In this document: piece by piece, positions 18,558 through 27,404 of the stretch
Position numbering within the stretch: the stretch's first letter is position 1
Layout of the letters: every line of letters begins with the position of its first letter
Origin: Paenibacillus sp. TCA20
GTDB lineage: Bacteria; Bacillota; Bacilli; Paenibacillales; Paenibacillaceae
Assembly: GCF_000732325.1 (NCBI RefSeq)
Contig: NZ_BBIW01000005.1
Span: forward strand, 124,001 to 188,000
Length of the DNA: 64,000 nucleotides
Direction of reading: 5' to 3'
Position numbers and translations under genes: made by a program
Notes under the pieces: generated by a model
Database searches by the model: none
What the model saw: only the letters and a program-made list of their open reading frames with translations
Told to the model about the DNA's origin: nothing

Positions 18558-19814
18558 ATGAGTGAATTGATTAACAATCGTGAGATCAAAGAAGCTGTCG
18601 GCCATTCTAAGCGGATAAGTATGCTGAGAGAAATCATTTTGGATCTGCATCATGGGAAGAGTGCCGAGGAGGTAAAGGCAAGATTTAATTCGGCTGTTGG
18701 AGAAATTTCAGTTAGTGAAATATCAGAGCTTGAGCGGGTGCTCATGGAGGAGGAAGGCATTCCGGTCAGCGAAGTACAACGTTTATGCAGTGTACATGCC
18801 GCCGTATTTAAAGGTTCAATCCAAGATATTCACAGACCTAGCTCTCCAGAGGAGCAGCCAGGGCATCCCGTGCATACCTTCAAAATGGAAAATCGAGAAA
18901 TCGATCAGCTGGTTAATTTTAATATTGCGCTGCATCTGGATCATTTTCTCAAAGATCAGTATGAAAGCAATCGTCTCAAATTGCTAGAGGATCTTAGTCT
19001 CCTGTATGATGTCGACAAGCATTACAGCCGGAAAGAGAATTTGCTCTTTCCTTTTTTAGAGAAATATGCGATATACGGACCCACTAAGGTGATGTGGGCT
19101 GTTGATGATGGCATTCGAATTGGGATTAAAGAACTCAAAGCCAAATTAACAGATTTCGATGGCAATACGGAGATGTTCTTAGGTCTCGCCGAACGAGTCA
19201 TGAAAGAAGTTACCGAGATGATCTATAAGGAAGAACATATATTACTGCCGATGGCCTTAGACAAATTAACAGAGGATGAATGGCTTCAGATCGCAGCACA
19301 AAGTGATGAAATCGGTTATTGCCTGATTGTACCAGATCGTAAGTGGATTCCTGAAAGGGCGACTGAACCCGGAGCAGCAAGCATGGAAGGCGAGCATGAG
19401 ACGTTACAAGAAGGTTATGTTCGAATGAGTACAGGTGTGTTATCCGTAAAACAGATGGAAGCACTGATGAATCATCTGCCTGTGGATCTGACTTTTATTG
19501 ATGAGAATGATATCGTCCGATATTTCTCACACGGTAAAGAACGGATTTTTGCGCGCACCAAAGCAGTGATCGGCCGAACGGTTCAAAATTGCCATCCCCC
19601 GCAAAGTGTGCATGTAGTGAACCAACTATTGGATGATTTCAAAGCAGGGAATAAGGATGTTGAAGATTTCTGGATACCGGTCAAAGACAAATTTGTATAT
19701 ATTCGATATTTCGCAGTAAGGGATGAAGAAGGTACCTATCTGGGAACGCTCGAATTCACGCAAAATATTAAACCAATTCAAGAGCTTACAGGATCAAAGC
19801 GGATCTTATCTTAA
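18558..19814 (+). CDS. DUF438 / hemerythrin / PAS domain protein
   Basis: 418 residues from the ATG at 18558 (AGGAG 8 bases upstream). Domains: DUF438 at about 1-75 (SKRISMLREIILDLHHGKSA), a hemerythrin-like HHE bundle at about 95-225 with iron-type ligands (HLDHFLKDQYESNR, DVDKHYSRKENLLFPFLEKY, MIYKEEHILLPMALDKL), and a C-terminal PAS domain (LPVDLTFIDENDIVRYFSHG to VYIRYFAVRDEEGTYLGTLE). Such proteins are thought to sense or handle O2 or NO through a di-iron site, with the PAS domain as signal module. No membrane segment, so cytoplasmic. Co-transcribed with a cupin and preceded by an FNR-type site, which fits oxygen- or NO-limited expression. Confidence 0.9.
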   Translation: MSELINNREIKEAVGHSKRISMLREIILDLHHGKSAEEVKARFNSAVGEISVSEISELERVLMEEEGIPVSEVQRLCSVHAAVFKGSIQDIHRPSSPEEQPGHPVHTFKMENREIDQLVNFNIALHLDHFLKDQYESNRLKLLEDLSLLYDVDKHYSRKENLLFPFLEKYAIYGPTKVMWAVDDGIRIGIKELKAKLTDFDGNTEMFLGLAERVMKEVTEMIYKEEHILLPMALDKLTEDEWLQIAAQSDEIGYCLIVPDRKWIPERATEPGAASMEGEHETLQEGYVRMSTGVLSVKQMEALMNHLPVDLTFIDENDIVRYFSHGKERIFARTKAVIGRTVQNCHPPQSVHVVNQLLDDFKAGNKDVEDFWIPVKDKFVYIRYFAVRDEEGTYLGTLEFTQNIKPIQELTGSKRILS

Positions 19815-19834
19815 TTATGAGGAGTGTGGCGAAG

Positions 19835-20176
19835 TTGATTAGAACAAACCTGAAGCAATATCAAGAATATCAGGAGCATAAATTTACAAAACGGATCATT
19901 AACAAGGAGAAAGAAAATGTTATCTTCTTACTGAACTTCAGTCCTGGTGCAGAGCTGCCAGCTCATCGGCATCCGAATGCGAACGTCTACATTTTGGTGC
20001 TGAATGGAGAAGGTGTCATCACAAGTGATGGAGCTGACGTGTTGGTAAAATCGGGTGATGTGATCCACATCGATGGAGAAGAGATGCTGTCATTTCAAAA
20101 CGGTGCAGAGTCCTACTCTAGCTTGTATGTCGTCCTTACCAAAATCCCGGATGAACAATATGGTTTCAATATCTAA
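19835..20176 (+). CDS. Small cupin-domain protein
   Basis: About 113 residues from a TTG at 19835, chosen because GAGGAG lies about 10 bases upstream; an ATG at 19817 precedes that site. A single beta-barrel cupin: motif 1 in GAELPAHRHPNANVYILVLNGEG (region near residues 40-60, two His and a late Asn/Tyr) and motif 2 in VLVKSGDVIHIDGEEMLSFQN. The metal site has His-x-His plus His. It begins about 20 bases after the DUF438 gene and almost certainly shares its FNR-type promoter. A partner role in redox or NO response is inferred. Confidence 0.8.
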   Translation: MIRTNLKQYQEYQEHKFTKRIINKEKENVIFLLNFSPGAELPAHRHPNANVYILVLNGEGVITSDGADVLVKSGDVIHIDGEEMLSFQNGAESYSSLYVVLTKIPDEQYGFNI

Positions 20177-20374
20177 CGGGTTTCTTTCTGAATTTAAAAT
20201 GTAAAATAACACTTTTGGATCTAAAGGACTTTCTGCATGTTTTTTGGTAAACTTAGGAGTAAGCATTTGAGCTTTGATACAGTTCAATGCGAGATGCACT
20301 TGCGGATAAGTTTGACTTTGCCGTAAACAATACAGAAGTGGTGTTTTCATTTTGATGAGAATATAGGTGACAAG

Positions 20375-21847
20375 ATGACAAATATGAATGCAAGCAAGGA
20401 TGCAGGCTGGAACTTTGATCAGAGCTATTCCCGACTGCCGAATCTGCTATATAAACCTACAGAACCTTCTAAAGTTAAAGCTCCAAGCATTGTTATATTA
20501 AACAAACCGCTGGCGAAGTCACTGGGGTTAAATCCAGATTTGTTAAACAGTGAGGAAGGCGCAGCCATTCTCGCAGGCAATATCCTCCCCGAGGGAGCTT
20601 TACCCATCGCTCAGGCGTATGCTGGACATCAATTCGGGCACTTCAACATGCTTGGGGACGGCCGAGCCATTCTGTTAGGAGAACAATTGACACCAGACGG
20701 TGAGCGTTTAGACATTCAGCTAAAAGGAGCGGGAAGAACGCCCTTCTCCAGAGGCGGTGATGGCAGAGCGGCGCTCGGACCGATGCTGCGAGAATACATT
20801 ATTAGTGAAGCTATGCACGGGCTTGGAATAGCCACAACACGCAGTCTTGGCGTTGTCGCAACCGGTGAACCTGTGTATCGTGAGAGCGTGCTGCCTGGCG
20901 CAGTACTCACCCGTGTTGCAGATAGTCATCTTCGTGTCGGAACCTTCCAATTTGTGAGAAATTGGGGGAGTATAGAGGATCTGCGAGCACTGGCTGATTA
21001 TACTTTAATTAGGCATTATGCTGATGTAGAGCAGGATGAAGGACGATATTTGAATCTCCTGAAGAAAGTGGTGGAACAACAAGCATCACTCATCGCCAAA
21101 TGGCAGTTGGTCGGCTTTATTCACGGGGTTATGAATACGGACAATATGGCCCTGAGCGGAATTACGATCGATTACGGTCCGTGTGCCTTTATGGATACAT
21201 ATGACACGGCAACCGTATTCAGCTCCATCGATCGAGAGGGCCGCTATGCATATGGCAATCAGCCTCAGATCGGAGCTTGGAACTTGGCACGTTTTGCTGA
21301 AACGCTGCTCCCCCTCCTGCACGAGGATGAAGCTGCAGCCGTGAAGATGGCCGAAGAGACATTATCGGAATATTTCAGCTTATTTCATCAGAACTGGTTG
21401 TCGGGTCTACGATCTAAGCTCGGTATATTTAATGAAGAACCAGAAGATGAGGCTTTAATAGCTGAACTGCTGGAAATGATGCAAGAGCATCAGGCGGATT
21501 ATACGAATACCTTCCGTGCATTGACTTTGAATCAACTGGCTGGTCAAGTCATGTTTGATACGCAAGAGTATAAGGAATGGCATTCCAAATGGCAGAAGCG
21601 TCTAGAGCGGCAAGAAGAGAGCAAGAATGAGACTCAAGCATTAATGAAGAGAAATAATCCTGCCGTAATCCCTCGGAACCATAGAGTAGAGGAAGCGCTG
21701 GAAGCCGCCGTAGAGGATGAAGATCTGTCCGTGATGGAGCAGTTATTGGAGGTTCTAGCTGATCCGTATGCCTATTCCAAGGAACAAGAGGAATATGCCA
21801 TACTGCCTCCGAAGGATTGTGCTTATCAAACCTTTTGCGGGACTTAA
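20375..21847 (+). CDS. selO: Protein adenylyltransferase SelO (YdiU family)
   Basis: 490 residues. SelO is a pseudokinase-fold enzyme that transfers AMP from ATP to protein Ser/Thr/Tyr and is linked to oxidative stress control. Family motifs: [40 protein letters not shown] (nucleotide site), [12 protein letters not shown], the catalytic segment [20 protein letters not shown] and the conserved C-terminal CAYQTFCGT, where eukaryotic homologues carry selenocysteine and this one has Cys. GGTGACAAG precedes the ATG. A single gene with its own terminator. Confidence 0.95.
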   Translation: MTNMNASKDAGWNFDQSYSRLPNLLYKPTEPSKVKAPSIVILNKPLAKSLGLNPDLLNSEEGAAILAGNILPEGALPIAQAYAGHQFGHFNMLGDGRAILLGEQLTPDGERLDIQLKGAGRTPFSRGGDGRAALGPMLREYIISEAMHGLGIATTRSLGVVATGEPVYRESVLPGAVLTRVADSHLRVGTFQFVRNWGSIEDLRALADYTLIRHYADVEQDEGRYLNLLKKVVEQQASLIAKWQLVGFIHGVMNTDNMALSGITIDYGPCAFMDTYDTATVFSSIDREGRYAYGNQPQIGAWNLARFAETLLPLLHEDEAAAVKMAEETLSEYFSLFHQNWLSGLRSKLGIFNEEPEDEALIAELLEMMQEHQADYTNTFRALTLNQLAGQVMFDTQEYKEWHSKWQKRLERQEESKNETQALMKRNNPAVIPRNHRVEEALEAAVEDEDLSVMEQLLEVLADPYAYSKEQEEYAILPPKDCAYQTFCGT

Positions 21848-21904
21848 ATTTAGAATTATTTCACGAATGGATTCAAAATGCCGATATATATAGAATCAAT
21901 GAGG

Positions 21905-21943
21905 AGCATGCATTTCACCTAATTGGTAAATGTGTGCTTTTTT
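21905..21943 (+). terminator. Terminator after selO
   Basis: AGCATGCATTT pairs with AAATGTGTGCT (two G-U pairs), with ACC/GGT extending the stem inside, then six T residues. Confidence 0.75.
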
Positions 21944-21973
21944 ATGTCCTGATCGCGAGAGGATGGGTAAACA

Positions 21974-22693
21974 ATGTTAATAGACAAGATCAGTGAGTTT
22001 GTTCTATTGGAGAGTATGGTGATGATTCGGACGCGGGATCATACATTCGGAGGACGTATTACATATATTGATGGAGATGTGTTTGAAATTGCACTAAATG
22101 AGAACAAGAGGATCTCTCTCGGGGAATCCATAGGCATCACCATTTATGCAGAAGGATTGATTACCTTTGATACCTATCCTATCGGCCTTTATCGAAAACA
22201 TATATTATGTATTCTTCCTCCGCCGGTTCAGAAAAGATTCTTCCAGCGTCGCAAAGAAGTACTGCTGCCGGTACATCAGCTAACTTGTATTATTGAAAGA
22301 GAACTTAAGTCAGCAGATGCTGGATCGCTGAGCAATGAAACTGACTCTATAGGTGAAGTGAAAAATTTGAGCATGAGCGAGATCTTGTTTGCCGCAGGAT
22401 CCGTTCTTGGACTTCAAAGAAATGATCGGGTTACCCTTCATCTTGGAGAGGATCTGCAGCTTCAAGCCGTTGTTCAGCATATCAAGCATAGCGGAGAGCA
22501 GCCACTCTATCTAGCTGAACTGCAAGAAGTTACGAAATCTGCGAAACAGACACTCAAGTCCTTAATGATCGGTCAATTAGCGATACATAGAAATGCACAA
22601 ATTGAATCGGAGCTTGAGATGGTAGATCATGATAACAAGTCAGACGAGATCAACTCTTACATATTTAACAATTATAGAGCAATTAAGAAATGA
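21974..22693 (+). CDS. PilZ-like (possible c-di-GMP-related) protein, degenerate
   Basis: 239 residues with no membrane segment. The N-terminal half is beta-rich (MIRTRDHTFGGRITYIDGDV) and resembles the PilZN/YcgR-N barrel. The second half starts with an Arg-rich linker (VQKRFFQRRKEVLLPV) and later has VKNLSMSEILFAAGSVLGL, in the place of the PilZ (D/N)-x-S-x-x-G motif, then a strand pattern ending YLAELQEVTKSAKQTL. The c-di-GMP ligands are incomplete, so binding is doubtful. No flagellar or exopolysaccharide gene is adjacent. I infer the family from the order of elements; this is a moderate-confidence call. Confidence 0.55.
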   Translation: MLIDKISEFVLLESMVMIRTRDHTFGGRITYIDGDVFEIALNENKRISLGESIGITIYAEGLITFDTYPIGLYRKHILCILPPPVQKRFFQRRKEVLLPVHQLTCIIERELKSADAGSLSNETDSIGEVKNLSMSEILFAAGSVLGLQRNDRVTLHLGEDLQLQAVVQHIKHSGEQPLYLAELQEVTKSAKQTLKSLMIGQLAIHRNAQIESELEMVDHDNKSDEINSYIFNNYRAIKK

Positions 22694-22761
22694 TGCTTGT
22701 GAGATCGAATACAGCAGGTACTAAAATGAGTGATTTTCCTTCAAAACATGATGTTTTAAAT

Positions 22762-22793
22762 ATATAGGTTGGAGCATTCCAACCTATATTTTT
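22762..22793 (+). terminator. Terminator between convergent PilZ-like and TSUP genes
   Basis: Perfect 12-bp stem ATATAGGTTGGA/TCCAACCTATAT, GCAT loop, T run; usable on both strands. Confidence 0.88.
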
Positions 22794-22817
22794 GTGTTTA
22801 ACTTAGCTACCCAGTAG

Positions 22818-23612
22818 TTAGCTCTTGAACATTAACCGTATCGCTACGAAGATCAGTGCAATGGACAGGAAGCGCAGAATGACTCCTCCTGGCAGCTTCG
22901 ATGCAATTCTTGCTCCAAGCTGACTGCCGATGAGAGAACCTGCGGCCAGCCACAATAGTTTCATGAAATCGATATGTCCTAAGGCTAGGTGCGCAATACT
23001 TCCTGACGTTGCAGAGATCAGGATCGATAAGCTGGAAGTGGCGGCAGCGATATGTGCTGGGAACGAGAGCAGCATGACCATCGTCGGTACCATGACAGAG
23101 CCTCCCCCGATGCCGAAGAAGCTGGATATGAATCCGACAACCAGTGCAATGGAGACGCCTGCCTTTAGATTGAATGAATAGGTATGTGTTGTTCCACTCG
23201 CATCACTGAATGCTCGAGTAACCGTAGGCTTCAGTAATGAATTTTGTGATTTTTGCGGCTTTTTCAGTAGAAATAGCGCCATGCATAGTAGAAAAACACC
23301 CAGTGCCACGAAAAATCCCCGATTACTCACAATATTGGCCGTAAAGGCACCGAGAACAGAACCAGGGATCATGGCGACCGCGAATAATGTGCCACTCTTC
23401 ATATCAATTCTTCTCTGCTTCACATAAGCAATTGTGCTGGATAGTGATCCGAACACTAATACAGCTAGCGATGTACCGACAATCTCCGAGACAGGCATAT
23501 CATAAGCGAAGGCAAGAAAAGGAACAATGATAAACCCTCCGCCCAGTCCAACGACCGCTCCGCATAATGAAGACAATACTCCGACAAGGAGCAGTACGAC
23601 AATCTCAATCAT
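22818..23612 (-). CDS. TSUP family permease (TauE/SafE-type sulfite/organosulfonate exporter)
   Basis: 264 residues from the ATG at 23612, preceded by GAAGAAGG. Eight or so membrane segments in two similar halves, each with the family's Gly-rich turn: SSLCGAVVGLGGGFIIVPFL in the first and GFISSFFGIGGGSVMVPTMV in the second. TSUP proteins move sulfite, sulfonates or other small organic acids across the membrane. The substrate cannot be told from sequence. It is monocistronic on the minus strand and converges with the PilZ-like gene. Confidence 0.9.
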   Translation of the reverse strand: MIEIVVLLLVGVLSSLCGAVVGLGGGFIIVPFLAFAYDMPVSEIVGTSLAVLVFGSLSSTIAYVKQRRIDMKSGTLFAVAMIPGSVLGAFTANIVSNRGFFVALGVFLLCMALFLLKKPQKSQNSLLKPTVTRAFSDASGTTHTYSFNLKAGVSIALVVGFISSFFGIGGGSVMVPTMVMLLSFPAHIAAATSSLSILISATSGSIAHLALGHIDFMKLLWLAAGSLIGSQLGARIASKLPGGVILRFLSIALIFVAIRLMFKS

Positions 23613-23764
23613 ATGTAAACCTTCTTCCGTGTGAATTAGCCAACCCTTATTGTACATGAATTACAAACCTTGCTCCATAATCCAGTCACATATGTATATA
23701 GGCAGAAATACTTTCGACTAAGAAAAATAAAAGAAATTACATAAGTGAAATGAGATGAATATAT

Positions 23765-24007
23765 TTGAAAGAAATTACCGAAATTGAAGCTCAAGCATAT
23801 GGAGTCTATACGAAATTTGATCAGATGGACAATGGCGAGAGCAAATTCCGTTTAAACTGTTCTATGGACGGAAGCTCATATTGCAGGACGGTAATCCATA
23901 CCGTTAAATACGGTCAGAGTTTATTTGAGCAGGATTGGTATGCTTCACCGGAGCTGGATGAGCTCACAAGAAGGATCAATCCCGAAGTGCGGTTCAAACT
24001 CCTCTAA
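23765..24007 (+). CDS. Small hypothetical protein (80 aa)
   Basis: Begins at a TTG with only a weak purine-rich site upstream. The product is soluble (MKEITEIEAQAYGVYTKFDQ ... WYASPELDELTRRINPEVRF) with two cysteines (LNCSMDGSSYCRTV). I do not recognise the family. The frame is open with coding-like composition and is followed by a short terminator, which supports a real gene, but the start remains uncertain. Confidence 0.5.
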   Translation: MKEITEIEAQAYGVYTKFDQMDNGESKFRLNCSMDGSSYCRTVIHTVKYGQSLFEQDWYASPELDELTRRINPEVRFKLL

Positions 24008-24022
24008 GAAAGAATTGACTAT

Positions 24023-24049
24023 AACCGCGATCATCGCGGTTTATTTTTA
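24023..24049 (+). terminator. Short terminator before the sugar ABC operon
   Basis: AACCGCGA / TCGCGGTT, TCA loop, then TATTTTTA. Confidence 0.65.
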
Positions 24050-24095
24050 TCCGTTATTTTTCTACCTTCTTACCGATGTTATTCTCCTTATCAGG

Positions 24096-24109
24096 TGTAA
24101 GCGCTTCTA
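24096..24109 (+). promoter_or_regulatory. cre-like catabolite-repression site
   Basis: TGTAAGCGCTTCTA matches the CcpA cre consensus TGWAANCGNTNWCA at 12 of 14 positions and sits about 40 bases before the sugar-binding-protein gene. Glucose repression of the operon is the natural inference. Confidence 0.55.
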
Positions 24110-24149
24110 TTAGAATGAGACTTAACATATTTAAGGGGGTTAGACATAC

Positions 24150-25463
24150 ATGAAGAAATGGAGTATTGTCCTTAGCTTGTGCTTGCTTATCTCGGTCATT
24201 GCTGCAGGATGCGGCGGAGGAAGTGGCACGAGTGGCAATAACGAAGATTCAGAGAAGGTGTCCATCACCATATGGCACAACTGGACAGGTCAGGATGCCA
24301 AAGCTGTAGCGATGCGAGGTATTATTGAGCAATTTAGATCTGATCATCCCAACATTGAAGTGATTGATGAAGGACTGCCATCCGATGGGCTGCGTACAAG
24401 ACTCCGTACGGTAGCTGCCGCTGATGAAATGCCTGATCTTTTCGTCATGTGGCCGGATGCCATGACCAAGGAATTTGTTAAAGGGGATCTGCTTCAACCT
24501 ATTAACGAAGAACTTGACCAAAATCCGGAGTGGAAGGATAAGTTCATTCCCAATGCACTTGAAGGCTATACCGTGGATGGGAATATCTACTCTGTACCGA
24601 TGAACCTTGCGCCAAGCTCTTTTATCTATTACAACGAAGCCTTGTTCAAAGAGCACGGGGTTAAGGTCCCCACCACTTGGGCGGAACTGGAGTCCGCGAT
24701 TCAGACATTTAATGAAAAGGATGTCATTCCAATTGCACTTGGAAACAAAGCTAACTGGGTTGTTCAATCTACACTATTCAGCACACTTGCCGACCGGATT
24801 ACAGGAACAGAATGGTTCTTATCGGCGATCGAGCAGAGCGGTGCAAAATTTACAGATCCAGAGTTTGTAGAAGCATTGAATGTGCTCAAGAAGCTTGGAG
24901 ACTCAGGTGCTTTTCAAGACGGCTTTAACAGCATCGATGAAACGCAAATGATGCAGCTCTATTTTCAAGGAAAAGCAGCGATGGTCATTAATGGCGGATG
25001 GGCCCTGGCTAATCTGGTGAATAATGCACCGGAAGAAGTGCTGAACCATACGCATATCACGATACTGCCCCCAATCGAAGGAGGGAAGGGCCAGGAGCAG
25101 GTAACCGCTGGAGTCGTCGGCACGGGCCTTGGTGTTAGCAAAAAGCTGACAGGCGAACGCAAAGAAGCAGCTATGGAGCTATTTTATGAATTAGCCGGTC
25201 CAGACGGTCAAAAAGCAACGCTTGAGAGCAGCACGCTCGTCAGCTATGACGTTGAACTGGATCGAAGCAAGGCTCATCCACTCTTTGTAGAACTGTATGA
25301 ACTGATGCAGGATGTCAAGATTACGCCTGTATATGATTCCAAGTTTGGCTCAGCCGCAACCGAAGTGGTCGACAATAGCCTGCAGGAGCTGTTGATGAAC
25401 GGCAATCCGGAAGAGGTTGCCCGTAAGATTCAGGATGCCCAGGCTGCAGCCGTTGGAAAATAG
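24150..25463 (+). CDS. CUT1-type sugar ABC transporter substrate-binding lipoprotein
   Basis: 437 residues. Lipoprotein signal with lipobox in LLISVIAAGCGGG (Cys near residue 21), then a low-complexity Gly/Ser/Asn linker and a family-1 solute-binding fold: SITIWHNWTGQDA-like start, PDLFVMWPDAM, YSVPMNLAPSSFIYYNEALF, and FQGKAAMVINGGWALANLV with the ligand-contact aromatic region. It captures a sugar or oligosaccharide at the outer membrane face and delivers it to the two permeases downstream. AGGGGG precedes the ATG. First gene of the operon, with a cre-like site upstream. Confidence 0.93.
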   Translation: MKKWSIVLSLCLLISVIAAGCGGGSGTSGNNEDSEKVSITIWHNWTGQDAKAVAMRGIIEQFRSDHPNIEVIDEGLPSDGLRTRLRTVAAADEMPDLFVMWPDAMTKEFVKGDLLQPINEELDQNPEWKDKFIPNALEGYTVDGNIYSVPMNLAPSSFIYYNEALFKEHGVKVPTTWAELESAIQTFNEKDVIPIALGNKANWVVQSTLFSTLADRITGTEWFLSAIEQSGAKFTDPEFVEALNVLKKLGDSGAFQDGFNSIDETQMMQLYFQGKAAMVINGGWALANLVNNAPEEVLNHTHITILPPIEGGKGQEQVTAGVVGTGLGVSKKLTGERKEAAMELFYELAGPDGQKATLESSTLVSYDVELDRSKAHPLFVELYELMQDVKITPVYDSKFGSAATEVVDNSLQELLMNGNPEEVARKIQDAQAAAVGK

Positions 25464-25496
25464 AATAATCCCCTTCCCGATAGGGGAGGGGTATTC
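25464..25496 (+). promoter_or_regulatory. Intercistronic hairpin between binding-protein and permease genes
   Basis: GAATAATCCCCTTCCC pairs with GGGGAGGGGTATTC around GATA, with no T run. Such hairpins after binding-protein genes usually stabilise the upstream mRNA and/or partly reduce readthrough, so that more binding protein than permease is made. That role is inferred. Confidence 0.6.
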
Positions 25497-25520
25497 TCAT
25501 TTAAAGGGAGTGTCAAAGCC

Positions 25521-26402
25521 ATGAATGCATTGCGAAATCGCCGCTTTATTGTTATAGGACTCGCTCCTGCTGTAATTCTTTATGCTCTGTTTGTGTTCGT
25601 ACCGGTCATTTGGTCAGCGTACTATGGTTTTTTTGACTGGTCAGGAATTGGGGACGCGGTCTATATCGGAGTTCAGAATTACGCAGAGATTTTTAAAGAC
25701 CCCATTTTTTGGCGGGCACTGAAAAATAACATTATCTTTGTCCTTGCCTCTGTTTTTGGACAGATTCCACTGGCGCTGGCCTTGGCCGTTCTCCTGCATA
25801 AGAGCAGCTTTCTGCAAAAGTTTCTACGTTCAGCTGTATTCTTACCTATGGTCTTGTCTACAGTTGTTATTGGTATGATCTGGCAGTATATCTATCACCC
25901 ACAGATCGGTATCTTGAACTTTCTGCTGGATGCGTTAAAGCTGGAGGATTGGAAGATGGAGTGGCTGTCAGATCCGGCCATTGCGATCTATTCGCTCGTT
26001 CCGCCATTACTCTGGAGTTTTGTCGGATTGTATTTAATCATCTTCGTCTCGGCGCTTCAGAACATTCCAGGTGAAATTCATGATGCGGCTAAGATTGACG
26101 GAGTAACAGGGATTCGAAAAATATGGAGTATTACCCTGCCCATGATTAAAAACACCGTGCAGGTGGCTGTCATCTTGTGTATATCCGGCAGCTTGAAGTC
26201 ATTTGATCTTGTCTACATCATGACAAAAGGCGGACCTGCACATACCACAGAATTACTGGCAACCTATATGTATAACTCCACTTTTACGACCTATCGATAC
26301 GGGTTCGGAAGTGCCATTTCGACTACGATCGTACTGATCAGTCTCTTATTGATTGGAACAAGTCAGTGGATCGCTTCGAGAAAAAAAGAGTCATCGGTGT
26401 AA
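25521..26402 (+). CDS. Sugar ABC transporter permease (MalF/UgpA type)
   Basis: 293 residues with six hydrophobic segments. The conserved inner-membrane EAA loop that docks the ATPase is seen as IHDAAKIDGVTGIRKIWSIT LPM (about residues 185-208). The N-terminus RFIVIGLAPAVILYALFVFV is typical of CUT1 permeases. AGGGAG precedes the ATG. It forms the translocation pore with the next permease. No ATP-binding subunit is encoded here; in Bacillus and Paenibacillus a shared MsmX-type ATPase usually serves such systems. Confidence 0.93.
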   Translation: MNALRNRRFIVIGLAPAVILYALFVFVPVIWSAYYGFFDWSGIGDAVYIGVQNYAEIFKDPIFWRALKNNIIFVLASVFGQIPLALALAVLLHKSSFLQKFLRSAVFLPMVLSTVVIGMIWQYIYHPQIGILNFLLDALKLEDWKMEWLSDPAIAIYSLVPPLLWSFVGLYLIIFVSALQNIPGEIHDAAKIDGVTGIRKIWSITLPMIKNTVQVAVILCISGSLKSFDLVYIMTKGGPAHTTELLATYMYNSTFTTYRYGFGSAISTTIVLISLLLIGTSQWIASRKKESSV

Positions 26403-26485
26403 TTTGCATTTTTCAGAGTTGATTATAGGCCAAAATACATTTGCAAATTAAATTCATGCCAATAGAATTGAAGGGAGGCATACAC

Positions 26486-27361
26486 ATGCAGCCAAACATT
26501 GCAGGTGCAAGACCTGCCGTTTCCCAAGCTTCCACTTTGTTTCGTCGGATAGGAAGAGCGTTGTTTTGGTTCGTGCTTTTACTCTATGGAATTGTGACAT
26601 TGTATCCTTTTGTATGGCTTGTTACGAGTGCCTTCAAGACCAATGAGGATTTCTATAACAGACCCTTTGGATTACCGGAAGTCTGGAAATGGGAAAATTT
26701 CACTGTGGCCTGGGAGAGCGCAAATCTTGGAAATGCCTTTAACAATTCGATGATTGTATCGATAGGCTCCTTGGCACTCACCTTATTTATATCCGCTCTT
26801 GCCTCCTTTGTGCTTGCTCGGTTTGCCTTTCGATGGAAAGGGATCATGCTTGCATTTTTTGTTATCGGCATGCTGATTCCTATACACAGCACATTGGTTC
26901 CTTTGTTTATTCTGATGAAGCAGATGCTTCTATTAAATACGTACTGGGCTCTGATCCTGCCCTACACTGCTTTTGCCCTGCCAACAGCCATCTTTATACT
27001 TACTGCATATTTGACCAGTATCCCTCGTGATATCGAAGAGGCCGCGTTTATGGATGGTACAGGGCTGTGGGGGTTATTTTTCCGCATCATGCTTCCGATG
27101 TCACTGCCCGCTCTGTCTACCGTAACGATCCTTAGCTTTTTACATGCATGGAATGATTTCTCATTTGCCTTGGTGTTCATTAATAAAACTGAGCTCAAAA
27201 CACTGCCATTAGCCATCGCTAATTTTGCCGACGGTTATCAGACCGATTATGGACTTACGCTGGCTGCGATGACGTTGTCTATTATTCCAACGGTTCTTCT
27301 CTACCTGCTGTTTCAGGAGCAGATGATGAAAGGAATGACAGCCGGAGCAGTCAAGGGTTAA
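26486..27361 (+). CDS. Sugar ABC transporter permease (MalG/UgpE type)
   Basis: 291 residues from the ATG at 26486, preceded by AAGGGAGG; the longer frame from 26441 lacks a site. Six hydrophobic segments and the EAA loop DIEEAAFMDGTGLWGLFFRI LPM-like region (about residues 180-203). LYGIVTLYPFVWLVTSAFK is the usual start of the MalG branch. It follows the first permease by about 80 bases in the same transcript. Confidence 0.93.
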   Translation: MQPNIAGARPAVSQASTLFRRIGRALFWFVLLLYGIVTLYPFVWLVTSAFKTNEDFYNRPFGLPEVWKWENFTVAWESANLGNAFNNSMIVSIGSLALTLFISALASFVLARFAFRWKGIMLAFFVIGMLIPIHSTLVPLFILMKQMLLLNTYWALILPYTAFALPTAIFILTAYLTSIPRDIEEAAFMDGTGLWGLFFRIMLPMSLPALSTVTILSFLHAWNDFSFALVFINKTELKTLPLAIANFADGYQTDYGLTLAAMTLSIIPTVLLYLLFQEQMMKGMTAGAVKG

Positions 27362-27404
27362 CGGATACTAATACCATAACCACATCATGAAGGAGGGGGA
27401 TCTC

